Shown here piece after piece: positions 32,537 to 41,072 of a stretch of 64,000 bases of DNA. The notes below the pieces were generated by a model that searched no databases, was not told the origin of the DNA, and saw nothing but the letters and a program-made list of their open reading frames with translations. Every line of letters begins with the position of its first letter. Within the stretch, counting starts at the first letter, position 1. Both the position numbers and the translations under genes were made by a program. The stretch spans positions 19,413 through 83,412 of the forward strand of contig JAEWOG010000062.1 of NCBI GenBank assembly GCA_023460975.1, written 5' to 3'. This stretch comes from Actinomycetes bacterium. Its GTDB lineage: Bacteria; Actinomycetota; Actinomycetes; Propionibacteriales; Nocardioidaceae.

Positions 32537-33352
32537 ATGGCGGGATGGCTCACGGGGTCGCGACGATGGCTGCTGACAGGGACGTCGGTGGTGGTGCTCA
32601 CCGCGGCACTGGTGTGGGGGGTGGCCGTCCGAGGCGGTGGCGGAGCGGCGGACGCGGGTGCGGCGCAGGCTCGTCCCGGCGCTGGGGCGCTCGTGGGTGG
32701 CTCGTGGTCCGTGCTGAATGGGAAGGCCCTGTCTCCCAACGCCCGCCAGTACGGCGTGTCCGTGACCTTCAAGGATGGCGGCGTCGTGAGTGCCATCGAC
32801 GCCTGCATCATCTACGAAGGCAAGTGGCGCTCCGCCGGACCGAACACAGTGAAGGTGGGCGGCTGGAAGGCGATTGACCGCGACTGCATCGGTCTCGGGG
32901 CGGTGTCGGACCAGCCGCTCGTCAAGGCGCTCTCGGGCGAGGTCACCGTCCGCAAGAAGAAGAACGGCGAGAAGCTGGTGCTGAAGGCCGAGGGCGCGTC
33001 CGCACTCACCCTCCGTCCGGGAGGTGGGATGTACCTCCTCCCCGGCATGTGGTTCCACATGGATGACCAGCCAGGGAGCCCGTGGATCAACGCCGATGCC
33101 GACCAGACCTACACGCTCGACTTCCGCTGCGGGCTGACCCTCAGCGGCACCTGGGCTCCACCTGAGGGCACGAGTTTCACGATGACCGTGGACTCGATGA
33201 ACGGCACTTGCCCATCGTGGGACACCGCGCTCGTCAACGAGATGCTGCCCGCGCCCCCTGCCAAGCTGCTCGGCGAGACCCTGGTCGCGCACGTGGCGCC
33301 TCGCCAAGGTCGCATCTCCCTCTCACTGGCCACCCCCTCGTCCAAGACCTGA
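32537..33352 (+). CDS. Secreted META-domain-like protein, paralogue 1
   Basis: The 271-residue product has an N-terminal signal-anchor (WLLTGTSVVVLTAALVWGVAV) followed by a Gly/Ala linker. Two META/HslJ-like units follow: the first around GSWSVLNGKALSPNARQYGV...DACIIYEGKW, the second around YTLDFRCGLTLSGTW and NGTCPSWD. Four to five cysteines could form disulfides outside the membrane. It shares the string SPNARQYGV and the DRDC...G pattern with the next gene, so the pair is a tandem duplication. META-domain proteins include stress-linked lipoproteins, but no function can be assigned. A CGCTACGGTGA promoter-like string precedes it. Confidence 0.72.
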   Translation: MAGWLTGSRRWLLTGTSVVVLTAALVWGVAVRGGGGAADAGAAQARPGAGALVGGSWSVLNGKALSPNARQYGVSVTFKDGGVVSAIDACIIYEGKWRSAGPNTVKVGGWKAIDRDCIGLGAVSDQPLVKALSGEVTVRKKKNGEKLVLKAEGASALTLRPGGGMYLLPGMWFHMDDQPGSPWINADADQTYTLDFRCGLTLSGTWAPPEGTSFTMTVDSMNGTCPSWDTALVNEMLPAPPAKLLGETLVAHVAPRQGRISLSLATPSSKT

Positions 33353-33366
33353 GGCCCCAGGGCGCT

Positions 33367-33395
33367 CCCGATGCCGCACGCAGTGTGCGGTCGGG
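33367..33395 (+). terminator. Hairpin between the META-like paralogues
   Basis: CCCGA (33367-33371) pairs with TCGGG (33391-33395) and CCGCAC (33374-33379) with GTGCGG (33385-33390), with a two-base bulge and a five-base loop. It begins 15 bases after the stop of paralogue 1 and can end its transcript. Confidence 0.6.
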
Positions 33396-33509
33396 GCCGC
33401 GTGGGTCTGTGCGCCTGAACGACCACCGTGGCGGCGAATGGGTGTCGCTCGCGGCCGTTCACCGCTACGGTGATGCGCGTCATAGCCACGGTCTTCGGGG
33501 AGGCACGTC

Positions 33510-34331
33510 ATGATCGCAGGGCACACAACGGGAGTAGGGCGCAGAGTCATCGCAGCGACGGCATCGGCCGCGCTGGCTATGTCCGCGTTGCTCGTCGGAG
33601 GTCAGTGGCTGGCGGGTGGAGGCGCGACGGCGGCCACGGCCGAGCCAGCGGTGGCCCGCTCGGCTCCGGCAGCTGCGGATGTCGTCGGATCGTGGAACCT
33701 GCGTGACGCGGAGGCGTTCTCGCCCAACGCGCGCCAGTACGGCGTGTACCTCTCCTTCGACGCCGACGGTGACGTCGAGGCGGTCGACGGCTGCCTGGAG
33801 TACGAGGCCCGCTGGAAGGCGCTGCCGTCCGGCCGGATCCGCATCAACCGTTGGCACGTCGAGGACCGCGACTGCCTGGGTCGCGGCAAGCACAAGAAGC
33901 AGCCGCTGGTGAAGGCATTCCGCGGCGTCATGAAGGCCAGGGTCGTCGACGGCGAGGTGCCCTCGCTCACGTTCACGGACGCCAAGGGCACGAAGCGTTC
34001 GTTCACTCGCGCCGGCGAGCCGGGGGCGATGATCCTGCTGCCGGGCCTGTTCTGGGTGACCAGCGCGAAGGCGGGCAGCCCGCTGCTGTCGCTGGGCAAC
34101 GACGGGAGCTTCAGCGCCGACACCGGGTGTGGGTTGACGTTCGCGGGCACGTACACGCTCGACGGCACCTCCGGCGCGTTGCACGTGACTGAGGCCGACG
34201 GCACCTGCCCGGCGTGGGACGCCGAGGCTTTGGCCGAGGTGCTGCCGGTCGCGGTGCCCGATCTCGTGGGCGCCGACATGCGTGCTGCCTTCCTGCCGCG
34301 CGGCGGACGGGTCATCCTCTCCGCGTCCTGA
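33510..34331 (+). CDS. Secreted META-domain-like protein, paralogue 2
   Basis: The 273-residue protein has a signal sequence (RVIAATASAALAMSALLVGG) and the same double-unit plan as paralogue 1. Shared features are SPNARQYGV, the DGCLEYEARWK strand, a DRDCLG motif, a middle PGLFWVTSAKAGSPLLSL segment, and ADTGCGLTFAGTY and DGTCPAWD near the end. Cysteine positions match those of paralogue 1. Both genes have CGCTACGGTGA 40-60 bases upstream, suggesting the same control. Secreted, disulfide-stabilised, function unknown. Confidence 0.72.
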   Translation: MIAGHTTGVGRRVIAATASAALAMSALLVGGQWLAGGGATAATAEPAVARSAPAAADVVGSWNLRDAEAFSPNARQYGVYLSFDADGDVEAVDGCLEYEARWKALPSGRIRINRWHVEDRDCLGRGKHKKQPLVKAFRGVMKARVVDGEVPSLTFTDAKGTKRSFTRAGEPGAMILLPGLFWVTSAKAGSPLLSLGNDGSFSADTGCGLTFAGTYTLDGTSGALHVTEADGTCPAWDAEALAEVLPVAVPDLVGADMRAAFLPRGGRVILSAS

Positions 34332-34350
34332 CCTGACGCGCCTGTCGTGA

Positions 34351-34397
34351 CGCGAGCGCTCGCGGCTGCCCCTGTGGGTGTGCCGCGGGCGCTCGCG
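34351..34397 (+). terminator. Strong terminator hairpin after META-like paralogue 2
   Basis: The left arm 34351-34366 pairs with 34382-34397 over 15 Watson-Crick pairs and one wobble, with a 15-base loop. It starts 20 bases after the paralogue 2 stop codon. Confidence 0.75.
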
Positions 34398-34523
34398 CAT
34401 GTCCGTGGCGTCACCTGAAATTCACATGTCGTTGTGGCGTGGCGCACACGAGGCGCCCGAGTGCGGGCGTACGTTCGCCGCATCGGCAGGTGGGGAAGCC
34501 GGCCGTGACCAGGAGGCCCGTTC

Positions 34524-34634
34524 GTGAGCATTCACGACCGCATGAAGCGCTCAGTCGCTGCCGGTGATCCGGCGCGCTGCGGCCTTCGGGGAGGCCGGCA
34601 CTCCGGTCTTCGGGCATCCTGTTCCGACTGCTGA
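34524..34634 (+). CDS. Possible 36-aa small ORF in the gap before the PIN-PhoH gene
   Basis: The 350-base gap between paralogue 2 and the PhoH gene holds the terminator at 34351-34397 and otherwise only this candidate. AGGAGG (34511-34516) lies seven bases before a GTG that opens MSIHDRMKRSVAAGDPARCG and ends in ASCSDC. Third-position GC is about 69 %, lower than in neighbouring genes. A leader peptide or chance ORF are both possible. Confidence 0.25.
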   Translation: MSIHDRMKRSVAAGDPARCGLRGGRHSGLRASCSDC

Positions 34635-34682
34635 ACAGGGGCCGGGCGAAGAGTGCGCGCGCCGACCCGACTAGGGGAAGTC

Positions 34683-35999
34683 GTGGCCGACACTCAGCAA
34701 GCCCAGCCCACCACGTACGTGCTCGACACCAGCGTTCTGCTGGCGGACCCAGGGGCGCTGCGCCGGTTCGCCGAGCACGAGGTGGTCCTGCCGGTCGTCG
34801 TGATCACCGAGCTCGAGGGCAAACGCAATCACCCGGAGCTGGGCTTCTTCGCCCGCTCGGCGCTGCGGATGCTCGACGAGCTGCGCATCACGCACGGTCG
34901 CCTCGACAAGCCAGTCCCGATCGGGGACGAGGGCGGCAGTGTGCGCGTCGAGCTCAACCACACCGACCCGACCTCGCTGCCCTCAGGTTTCCGCCTGGGC
35001 GACAACGACACCCGCATCCTCGCGGTGGCCAAGAACCTCGCCGACGAGGGCGCGCGGGTGACCCTGGTGTCGAAGGACCTCCCGCTGCGCATCAAGGCGT
35101 CTGCAGTCGGGCTGGCGGCCGAGGAGTACCGGGCGGAGGCCATCAGCGACTCCGACACCGGCTACAGCGGCATGACCGAGCTCGAGGTCGGCGCTGCCGA
35201 GCTCGACGAGCTCTACGAGGACGGCGTGCTCGCGCTCGCCGAGGCCCGCGACCTGCCGTGCCACAACGGGCTCGTCCTCGTTTCCGAGCGCGGCACCGCG
35301 CTGGGCCGGGTCGGGCCCGACAAGCAGGTGCACCTGGTCCGCGGCGATCGCGAAGCATTCGGCATCCACGGACGCTCCGCGGAGCAGCGGATCGCGTTGG
35401 AGATGTTGCTGGATCCCGAGGTGGGCATCGTGTCGCTGGGTGGCCGGGCGGGCACCGGCAAGTCGGCCATGGCGCTGTGCGCGGGGCTGGAGGCCGTCAT
35501 GGAGCGGCGCCAGCACAAGAAGGTCGTGGTGTTCCGCCCGCTCTTCGCGGTGGGCGGTCAGGAGCTCGGCTACCTGCCGGGGTCGGAGACCGAGAAGATG
35601 TCGCCGTGGACCCAGGCCGTCTTCGACACGCTGGGCTCGATCACCTCACCGCACGTGATCGACGAGGTCCTTGACCGGGGCATGCTGGAGGTCCTGCCGC
35701 TGACGCACATCCGTGGCCGCTCGTTGCACGACTCGTACGTCATCGTCGACGAGGCGCAGTCGCTGGAACGCAACGTCCTGCTCACCGTGCTGTCGCGCAT
35801 CGGAGCCAACTCCAAGGTCGTGCTCACCCACGACGTCGCCCAGCGCGACAACCTGCGGGTGGGACGCCACGACGGCGTGGTGGCGGTCGTGGACAAGCTC
35901 AAGGGGCACCCGCTGTTCGCCCACGTCACTCTCACCCGCTCGGAGCGCTCGCCGATCGCTGCCCTGGTCACCCAGATGCTGGAGGGCGTGACGCTCTGA
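34683..35999 (+). CDS. PIN-PhoH (PhoH2) ribonuclease/helicase-like ATPase
   Basis: The 438-residue protein fuses an N-terminal PIN nuclease domain (about 8-150) to a C-terminal PhoH P-loop ATPase (about 230-438). The PIN domain shows YVLDTSVLL, VVITELEGKRNH, LGDNDTRILAVA and VTLVSKDLPLRIKA, containing the acidic metal ligands. The PhoH part has Walker A GGRAGTGKS, the LPGSETEKMSPW motif and Walker B SYVIVDEAQSL. Mycobacterial PhoH2 is reported to unwind and cleave RNA. The GTG at 34683 has GGGGA upstream and is preferred to an ATG 30 bases earlier. No antitoxin gene is evident. Confidence 0.93.
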   Translation: MADTQQAQPTTYVLDTSVLLADPGALRRFAEHEVVLPVVVITELEGKRNHPELGFFARSALRMLDELRITHGRLDKPVPIGDEGGSVRVELNHTDPTSLPSGFRLGDNDTRILAVAKNLADEGARVTLVSKDLPLRIKASAVGLAAEEYRAEAISDSDTGYSGMTELEVGAAELDELYEDGVLALAEARDLPCHNGLVLVSERGTALGRVGPDKQVHLVRGDREAFGIHGRSAEQRIALEMLLDPEVGIVSLGGRAGTGKSAMALCAGLEAVMERRQHKKVVVFRPLFAVGGQELGYLPGSETEKMSPWTQAVFDTLGSITSPHVIDEVLDRGMLEVLPLTHIRGRSLHDSYVIVDEAQSLERNVLLTVLSRIGANSKVVLTHDVAQRDNLRVGRHDGVVAVVDKLKGHPLFAHVTLTRSERSPIAALVTQMLEGVTL

Positions 36000-36020
36000 G
36001 CAACACACGGCCCGCTGGCC

Positions 36021-36275
36021 TCGCTGGTTGAGCTTGTCGAAACCAGGGCCCCGATGCCCCTGCTGGTTGAGCCTGTCGAAACCAGGGTCTCTCGGCGTAC
36101 GGGGTCTCGACAGGCTCGACCAGCGGCGGTGGGTCTCGACAAGCTCGACCAGCGGGTGGGCTCGACCGGCGGCGGTGGGTCTCGACAGGCTCGACCAGCG
36201 GGTGGGCTCGACCAGCGGCGATGGGGTCTCGACAAGCTCGACCAGCGGACAAGCTCGACCAGCGCGCTCAAGCTC
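36021..36275. repeat. Dense cluster of dispersed repeat, about ten full or partial copies
   Basis: The gap 36000-36311 is filled by units of the type CTGGTTGAGCTTGTCGAAACC. The first two copies (about 36024-36046 and 36062-36084) read forward. The following ones (about 36101-36126, 36131-36155, 36177-36203, 36223-36248, plus truncated pieces) read in reverse, with GACC/GAAACC variants. No gene or promoter was recognised in the gap apart from the start of the next gene at 36312. Confidence 0.9.
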
Positions 36276-36311
36276 GGCCGGCGGAGGGTGGGTGGTTGCT
36301 AGCCTCCGCGC

Positions 36312-37667
36312 ATGAAGGCACGGGGGTTCGTCGAGGAGTCGTCGCTGAGCGAGCGCGGCCTGGCCCTTGCACTGGCCCCCGGGCTGACGCCGGCCGGGGT
36401 GGAGGACTCGCCCAGCTTCTTCCACGGTTTCGCGACCGAGCCCCAGGTGCTCGCGCGCGGGCTGGTGACGCTGGCGGACGTGACGGCCACGCGCTACTTC
36501 CAGTACGTGCCAAGCACGATGCGCGATCCGGTGCTGACCGCGCAGGGTGATCGGCTCCGGGCGGAGAGCTTCTCGGCCTGCAACAGCGTGTACGCGCGCC
36601 TGGACCTGCTCGGCGCGGGCTTCGACGGCGGCGACATCGCCCACGGCACGACCAACGTCGACATCGGCGCGGCCACGCGGGCGGCGCTCGGCTCGGTCGC
36701 GCGCGATCAACTGCTGCACCTCGACGTCGGCCATCACGGCATGACGGCCGCCACCCTGACTCGTACGGTCACCGAGCGGCCCGTGCAGATGCCCGCACGA
36801 TGGGTCCGTGGCCTGGGCAACGCGGCCGAGCTGCACCGTGGTCTGGCGCCGGCGTTCGAGGTGCCAGGGGCGGGCGCCAAGGCATTCATCGCCTCGCTCC
36901 CTCCTGCGACCGGGACCAGCCGATCCGGGTGGCTGAGTGCCAGCGCCGGGACGGTCAAGGTCACCGCACGGCGGGTGCCCGGTGCCGTGCACGTCACCGG
37001 GCTGCACCGGCTCAGCGCGCTCAAGAGGGTGCTGGTCCACGTCACCGGCCTCACGGTGCACGGGCCGCGCACCGGGGAGTCCGGTGCCGCGCTGGTCGAG
37101 GTGCACCTGCCCGCGGCGAGGTTGTGGCTGGGGCTGACGGCCGAGGCCTGGCGCGGGCATTCGGGGGAGGGCGCGCTGCTCGACCTGCTGGCTGCGCCAG
37201 GGGCCGCCGATGACGCCGACGTGGTCGCAGCGCTGCTGGCCTTCGAACCCGTCATCGACGTCGACGCGTTGGCGCGGGGAGCCGCCCTGGACGCCTCGCG
37301 GGTCCGTTCGGCGCTGGCGGTGCTCGCGACGTCGGGCAGGGTCGGTTGGGACGCGCACGACGAGGCCTGGTTCCACCGTGAACTGCCTGACGACCCGACC
37401 CGCGTCGAGCGCGACAACCCGCGACTCGTCGCGGCCCGCAGGCTCGTGGAGGCGGGCGCACTCGAGGCCGACGAACAAGGCAGGTGGGTGGTCCGCGCGA
37501 CCGGGTCGCAGCATCTGGTCCGCCCTCACGAGGGTGAGTGGCGCTGCACATGCACCTGGTTCCTGACCCACGGTTCAGGGCGTGGCCCGTGCAAGCACGT
37601 GCTGGCCGCTCGGTTGGTCTCCGGGGACATCGTGGTCCCTGACGCGGCAGAGGAGGACGAGCAGTGA
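36312..37667 (+). CDS. SWIM zinc-finger protein
   Basis: The 451-residue protein ends in a clear SWIM domain: CTCTWFLTHGSGRGPCKHVL (CxC then CxH, about residues 412-432), a zinc fold used for DNA or protein binding. The rest resembles other actinobacterial SWIM-family proteins with no enzyme motif seen. An acidic tail (AAEEDEQ) follows. The next gene's GTG overlaps its stop (GTGA), so the two are coupled and probably form one functional module. Related SWIM proteins sit beside large helical proteins and MoxR/VWA genes in other genomes, but the role is unknown. Confidence 0.88.
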   Translation: MKARGFVEESSLSERGLALALAPGLTPAGVEDSPSFFHGFATEPQVLARGLVTLADVTATRYFQYVPSTMRDPVLTAQGDRLRAESFSACNSVYARLDLLGAGFDGGDIAHGTTNVDIGAATRAALGSVARDQLLHLDVGHHGMTAATLTRTVTERPVQMPARWVRGLGNAAELHRGLAPAFEVPGAGAKAFIASLPPATGTSRSGWLSASAGTVKVTARRVPGAVHVTGLHRLSALKRVLVHVTGLTVHGPRTGESGAALVEVHLPAARLWLGLTAEAWRGHSGEGALLDLLAAPGAADDADVVAALLAFEPVIDVDALARGAALDASRVRSALAVLATSGRVGWDAHDEAWFHRELPDDPTRVERDNPRLVAARRLVEAGALEADEQGRWVVRATGSQHLVRPHEGEWRCTCTWFLTHGSGRGPCKHVLAARLVSGDIVVPDAAEEDEQ

Positions 37668-40600
37668 GCGCTTCGGCGGCGTTGCGGGCCGCGGTGGACG
37701 TCTTCACCCAGCTCGGGTGGAGCGGGGTCAGCCCCGGTGAGGCGGTCGCCCTCCCGCGAGGCACCGACGAGCAGCATCGCCTCGCCCGCCAAGGCCTCAA
37801 GTCGGGCCGCTGGGGCAGGTTCGGCCAGATCGGCGTGAACACGTACGGCTGGATCTCCGACGTCGAGGTGCCCGAGGACATGCTCGCGCTCTTCGCGGTG
37901 CGGGTGGGCATCGATGCCAAGCGCGCGGCCGGCTTCCGGCTGCCCGAGGACCGCGATGCGGTCTTCTTGGTCTTCGCGGAGCGCAGTCCCGCCTTCGCGG
38001 CCGCGTACGCCACCGCTCCTCGCAGCGACGCGTGGCTCGCCGCCCGTCTCGTCGCCCACCACGGGATCGAGATCCCGGACTCGGTGAGCTATCTGGAGGG
38101 ATGGTCCTGGTACGCGCGGACCGCGCTGCTCGAGGGGACTGACGCAGATCTGGCCGTCGTGGGCGACCGATTCGTTGACCACGTCCGCGCGGCGGCCTCG
38201 ACTCCCATCCCGCCGCGCTCCACGGGGCTGGACGAGGTGTTCGCGCTGGGCCTCGAGAGGGGTCTGCTGTCGCGCGCCGAGGCTCTGGAGATCGCGTTCT
38301 CTGCGCTCGATGCTGCGCATCGTCCTGGGGACAGGGTCGTGTGGCAGGGGCTGCTCGACGGGCAGGTTGGCGTCACCGACGGGGAGTTGCGCGAGCGCAT
38401 CGATGCGCTGGTCGCGACGTTCTCCCATGGGGACTCGGCGATCGTCGAGGCGTGGGCGCCGCGTCTGGTGGGTGACGTGCCCGACGACCAGCTCGTCGAC
38501 GTTGTCTCCCTCTCGTTGGTGGTCAAGGCCAAGAAGGCCAGGCGCGCCGTGCTGGCGGCCCTCGCCGCGAGGCCGCGGCCGGGAGCGGCCGCGTTGGAAG
38601 CACTGTGCGCCGCCGTCGCCCCGCTCCTCGACGACAAGGACGCCCCGCTGGCGCGCGCCGCTGCACGCCTGGTGCAGGCGTGGGACTGGGACGTGGCCCC
38701 CGAGCCGACCCCGACCCAGGGGCCGCTCGGGCTGTGGCAGCCGGTGCCGCCCGTGTGGCAGGTGCCGCTCTTCGAGGTGCCTCACGCCGATCTCGAGTCG
38801 CTCGCCGAGGCCACCGCGAGGTTGACGGGTCGCCCTTCAGGCGTCGTCGACGTGCACTCCGAACGATTCCTGGTGCTGGCCAACTCGCTGGCTCGTACGG
38901 ACCGCGAGGCGGCTCGTGCGGCCTTGGCCGGCGTGGGGGAGAGCGCCGTGGTGGGGCTGCGCGGCGTCCAGTTCTGGCTGACGCCCCCCGATGAGTCGCC
39001 GCGGTCGACGACGGGACTGATCGCCACCCGCGACGCGCTGGTCTTCGGTGAGCTGGGGGCGCTCCCGACGCTGTTGTCCACCCCGACGTGGGAGGACCTG
39101 CGAATCGACCCAGCCCAGTTGCCGGAGCGTCTGGACGCCCTGGCTGACGCCGGCGTCGATGCCCTCGAACCGGACCTCTTCCTTGCTGCGACCCGCAGCG
39201 ATCCGGCGTTGGTGACGCCGCAGACGCTGGCGGCGTTGCGGGCGCGTACCACCGTCCACGTGGTCCTGGGGCAGGAGAGGCGGCAGGCCGGGCCCCTACT
39301 GGCGACCATGCTGGCGGAGCCCGTCGCTGAGCCCGCACTCGTACGCAGCGCTGACTACGGCTGGTGGGACGTGCCCGGCTTCGACCTGCCCGCGTGGGCG
39401 GAGCCGTTCACCGTCGAGGTCGGACAGCGCTGGGCCCGCGCGGACCTGGAGACGTTCCCGCACTGGGGTGACGCGGTGGGCCGGGGCGTCAGCGGCGACG
39501 TGTTCGACAACAGCGTCGGACTGCGGGCCCGGCAGCTGGTGCGGCGAGGATCGCCGTTGAGCCCCGGTCAGGTGGCTGGACTCCTGGCGGCCCAGGCCAA
39601 GCCCCACGAGCGTGCTGCGGACGACGTGGCGACGGCCGTGGACGAGGCGTGGACTCGGGGGCTGTTGCGTGGCGAGGTGGACACGCGCGACCTCAGCGGC
39701 GGCCTGGGTGCGCGGGCGGCCGTCCTGGGCGAGCTCGCGTACGCCGGGATGCTCGCTGTGGTGTGGCCGATGCTGGATGCGTTGGCCGCCGCCTCGGCTG
39801 CGGCCCCGCGCATGCTGCCGGGGACCGCCGACGTGCTCGAACTGATGGACGCGCTGGAGCCCGAAGTGAGCGCTGCGGCCGCGGCCGGGCTGGCGCCCGC
39901 CTCGGCACTCGAGGTGCCCGGAGCCCGCGCGATCGCCGGCCGGTCCGGCACGTCGCGCGCTGTCGCGGCCGCCCGCTCGCTGGTGGGAAGACTTCCCGCG
40001 CCGGGCCCGGCGGCGCCCGAGGCCGAGGCCGATCCGAGAGTGCCTGAGGACTTCGAGCAGGTCTGGGCACCAGTGGCGGAGACCGTGATCGACGACGGTG
40101 CGCAGTTGCGCGCAGGCTGGGTCGCGGGGCGCGGCGCGGGGCGGATGATGGCTCTCGACATCACCCCGGTCGGCTCGCCGACGCATCATCGGGCCGTGGT
40201 GCAGTGGATGTACGCGTTGGAGCGAGAGGGCCAGTGCGACGGTGTCACGTGGCGCGACGGTGAGGAACCGGCCGACGGCGAGCGGGCGTACCTGCGCTGG
40301 GACGTCGAGTCGCAGGCTCTGGTCAGTGCTCCGGAGCGCAACTGGCGGGGCGGCACGAACGGTCCGCTGGAGGGCCCGGGCACGCCGCTGACCAGTTCGA
40401 TGGTGGCCGCCATCCTCACGGCCCTGTGCCACGAGAGGGGCGATGCCCGATACCTGGTCGCTCATCTGGTGACGCGGCGCGTCATCGGCCCGGGCAATGT
40501 CCGCCTCGCCATCCGTGGGCTGCTGGTCTCGCCCGATGTGAGCCCCGCCAAGATGGTGCTCCAGATGGAGCAGAACGCCTCCGCCCTGGCCGTCCTCTGG

Positions 40601-40840
40601 CCGGTGTTGACCGAATCGGTCGCGCACGCGGCCACCCTGGACAAGGTGCCGTCCTGGCTCAACCGCGTCCTGGACGTCGCGCTGCTCCACGTCGATCACC
40701 TGCGTGAGGCGGGTCGGCGTGGGCTGTTGGGTGAGGCCGCCGAGTGGCCAGGCCTCGCTGAGATCGCGGCGCGCAAGGGCAGCAGTGCGGCGCTGCGCAA
40801 GGCCCGGGAACTGCTGGAGTTGCTTGCCCAGAGCGCCTGA
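37664..40840 (+). CDS. Very large helical protein, DUF6493-like, partner of the SWIM protein
   Basis: A 1058-residue cytosolic protein without signal peptide, membrane segment or recognisable catalytic motif. Much of it reads as repeated alpha-helical hairpins of HEAT/armadillo character (for example VVKAKKARRAVLAALAARPR, PGAAALEALCAAVAPLLDD, LARAAARLVQAWDWD). A more globular second half contains WQVPLFEVPHADLE and RNWRGGTNGPLEGPGTPLTS. Its size, order and coupling to a SWIM protein fit the DUF6493 family. The pairing suggests a scaffold plus zinc-finger complex; a defence or stress role is only speculation. Confidence 0.8.
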   Translation: MSASAALRAAVDVFTQLGWSGVSPGEAVALPRGTDEQHRLARQGLKSGRWGRFGQIGVNTYGWISDVEVPEDMLALFAVRVGIDAKRAAGFRLPEDRDAVFLVFAERSPAFAAAYATAPRSDAWLAARLVAHHGIEIPDSVSYLEGWSWYARTALLEGTDADLAVVGDRFVDHVRAAASTPIPPRSTGLDEVFALGLERGLLSRAEALEIAFSALDAAHRPGDRVVWQGLLDGQVGVTDGELRERIDALVATFSHGDSAIVEAWAPRLVGDVPDDQLVDVVSLSLVVKAKKARRAVLAALAARPRPGAAALEALCAAVAPLLDDKDAPLARAAARLVQAWDWDVAPEPTPTQGPLGLWQPVPPVWQVPLFEVPHADLESLAEATARLTGRPSGVVDVHSERFLVLANSLARTDREAARAALAGVGESAVVGLRGVQFWLTPPDESPRSTTGLIATRDALVFGELGALPTLLSTPTWEDLRIDPAQLPERLDALADAGVDALEPDLFLAATRSDPALVTPQTLAALRARTTVHVVLGQERRQAGPLLATMLAEPVAEPALVRSADYGWWDVPGFDLPAWAEPFTVEVGQRWARADLETFPHWGDAVGRGVSGDVFDNSVGLRARQLVRRGSPLSPGQVAGLLAAQAKPHERAADDVATAVDEAWTRGLLRGEVDTRDLSGGLGARAAVLGELAYAGMLAVVWPMLDALAAASAAAPRMLPGTADVLELMDALEPEVSAAAAAGLAPASALEVPGARAIAGRSGTSRAVAAARSLVGRLPAPGPAAPEAEADPRVPEDFEQVWAPVAETVIDDGAQLRAGWVAGRGAGRMMALDITPVGSPTHHRAVVQWMYALEREGQCDGVTWRDGEEPADGERAYLRWDVESQALVSAPERNWRGGTNGPLEGPGTPLTSSMVAAILTALCHERGDARYLVAHLVTRRVIGPGNVRLAIRGLLVSPDVSPAKMVLQMEQNASALAVLWPVLTESVAHAATLDKVPSWLNRVLDVALLHVDHLREAGRRGLLGEAAEWPGLAEIAARKGSSAALRKARELLELLAQSA

Positions 40841-40855
40841 TGCGGCCGCGGCACC

Positions 40856-40873
40856 AGTGACCATCTGGTCACT
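40856..40873. promoter_or_regulatory. Perfect 18-bp palindrome after the DUF6493-like gene
   Basis: AGTGACCA (40856-40863), TC, TGGTCACT (40866-40873). It lies 16 bases after the large gene's stop and about 200 bases before the lysozyme-like gene. It is short for a terminator and could be a regulator-binding site. The rest of 40874-41072 shows GC-rich hairpins but no recognised element. Confidence 0.45.
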
Positions 40874-41072
40874 TCTGTCGATTCGTGATGCGTACGGGAG
40901 ATGCGGGACGTGTGTGGCGTGTGTGACGAATGAGGCGTCACCGGTGTCCCCAAAGTTGTGCGGACTCGCGGGTGGTGTTGCAAGGTGGAGGCCTCGCCCA
41001 GTCCCGGGCCGGTCAGCCCCGGGACGCCCCCGAGGGCGATCGTCCCCCGTTGCCTCACCCCCTGGTCACCCT

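Noticed and set aside
34653..34683. Upstream ATG for the PIN-PhoH gene
   Set aside because: The GTG at 34683 has a good ribosome site (GGGGA) and starts right before the conserved first PIN strand; the extra ten residues look non-coding.
36000..36311. Repeat cluster considered as a CRISPR array
   Set aside because: Units vary in spacing, orientation and length, and identical units recur at other loci, which fits a dispersed repeat and not an array with spacers.
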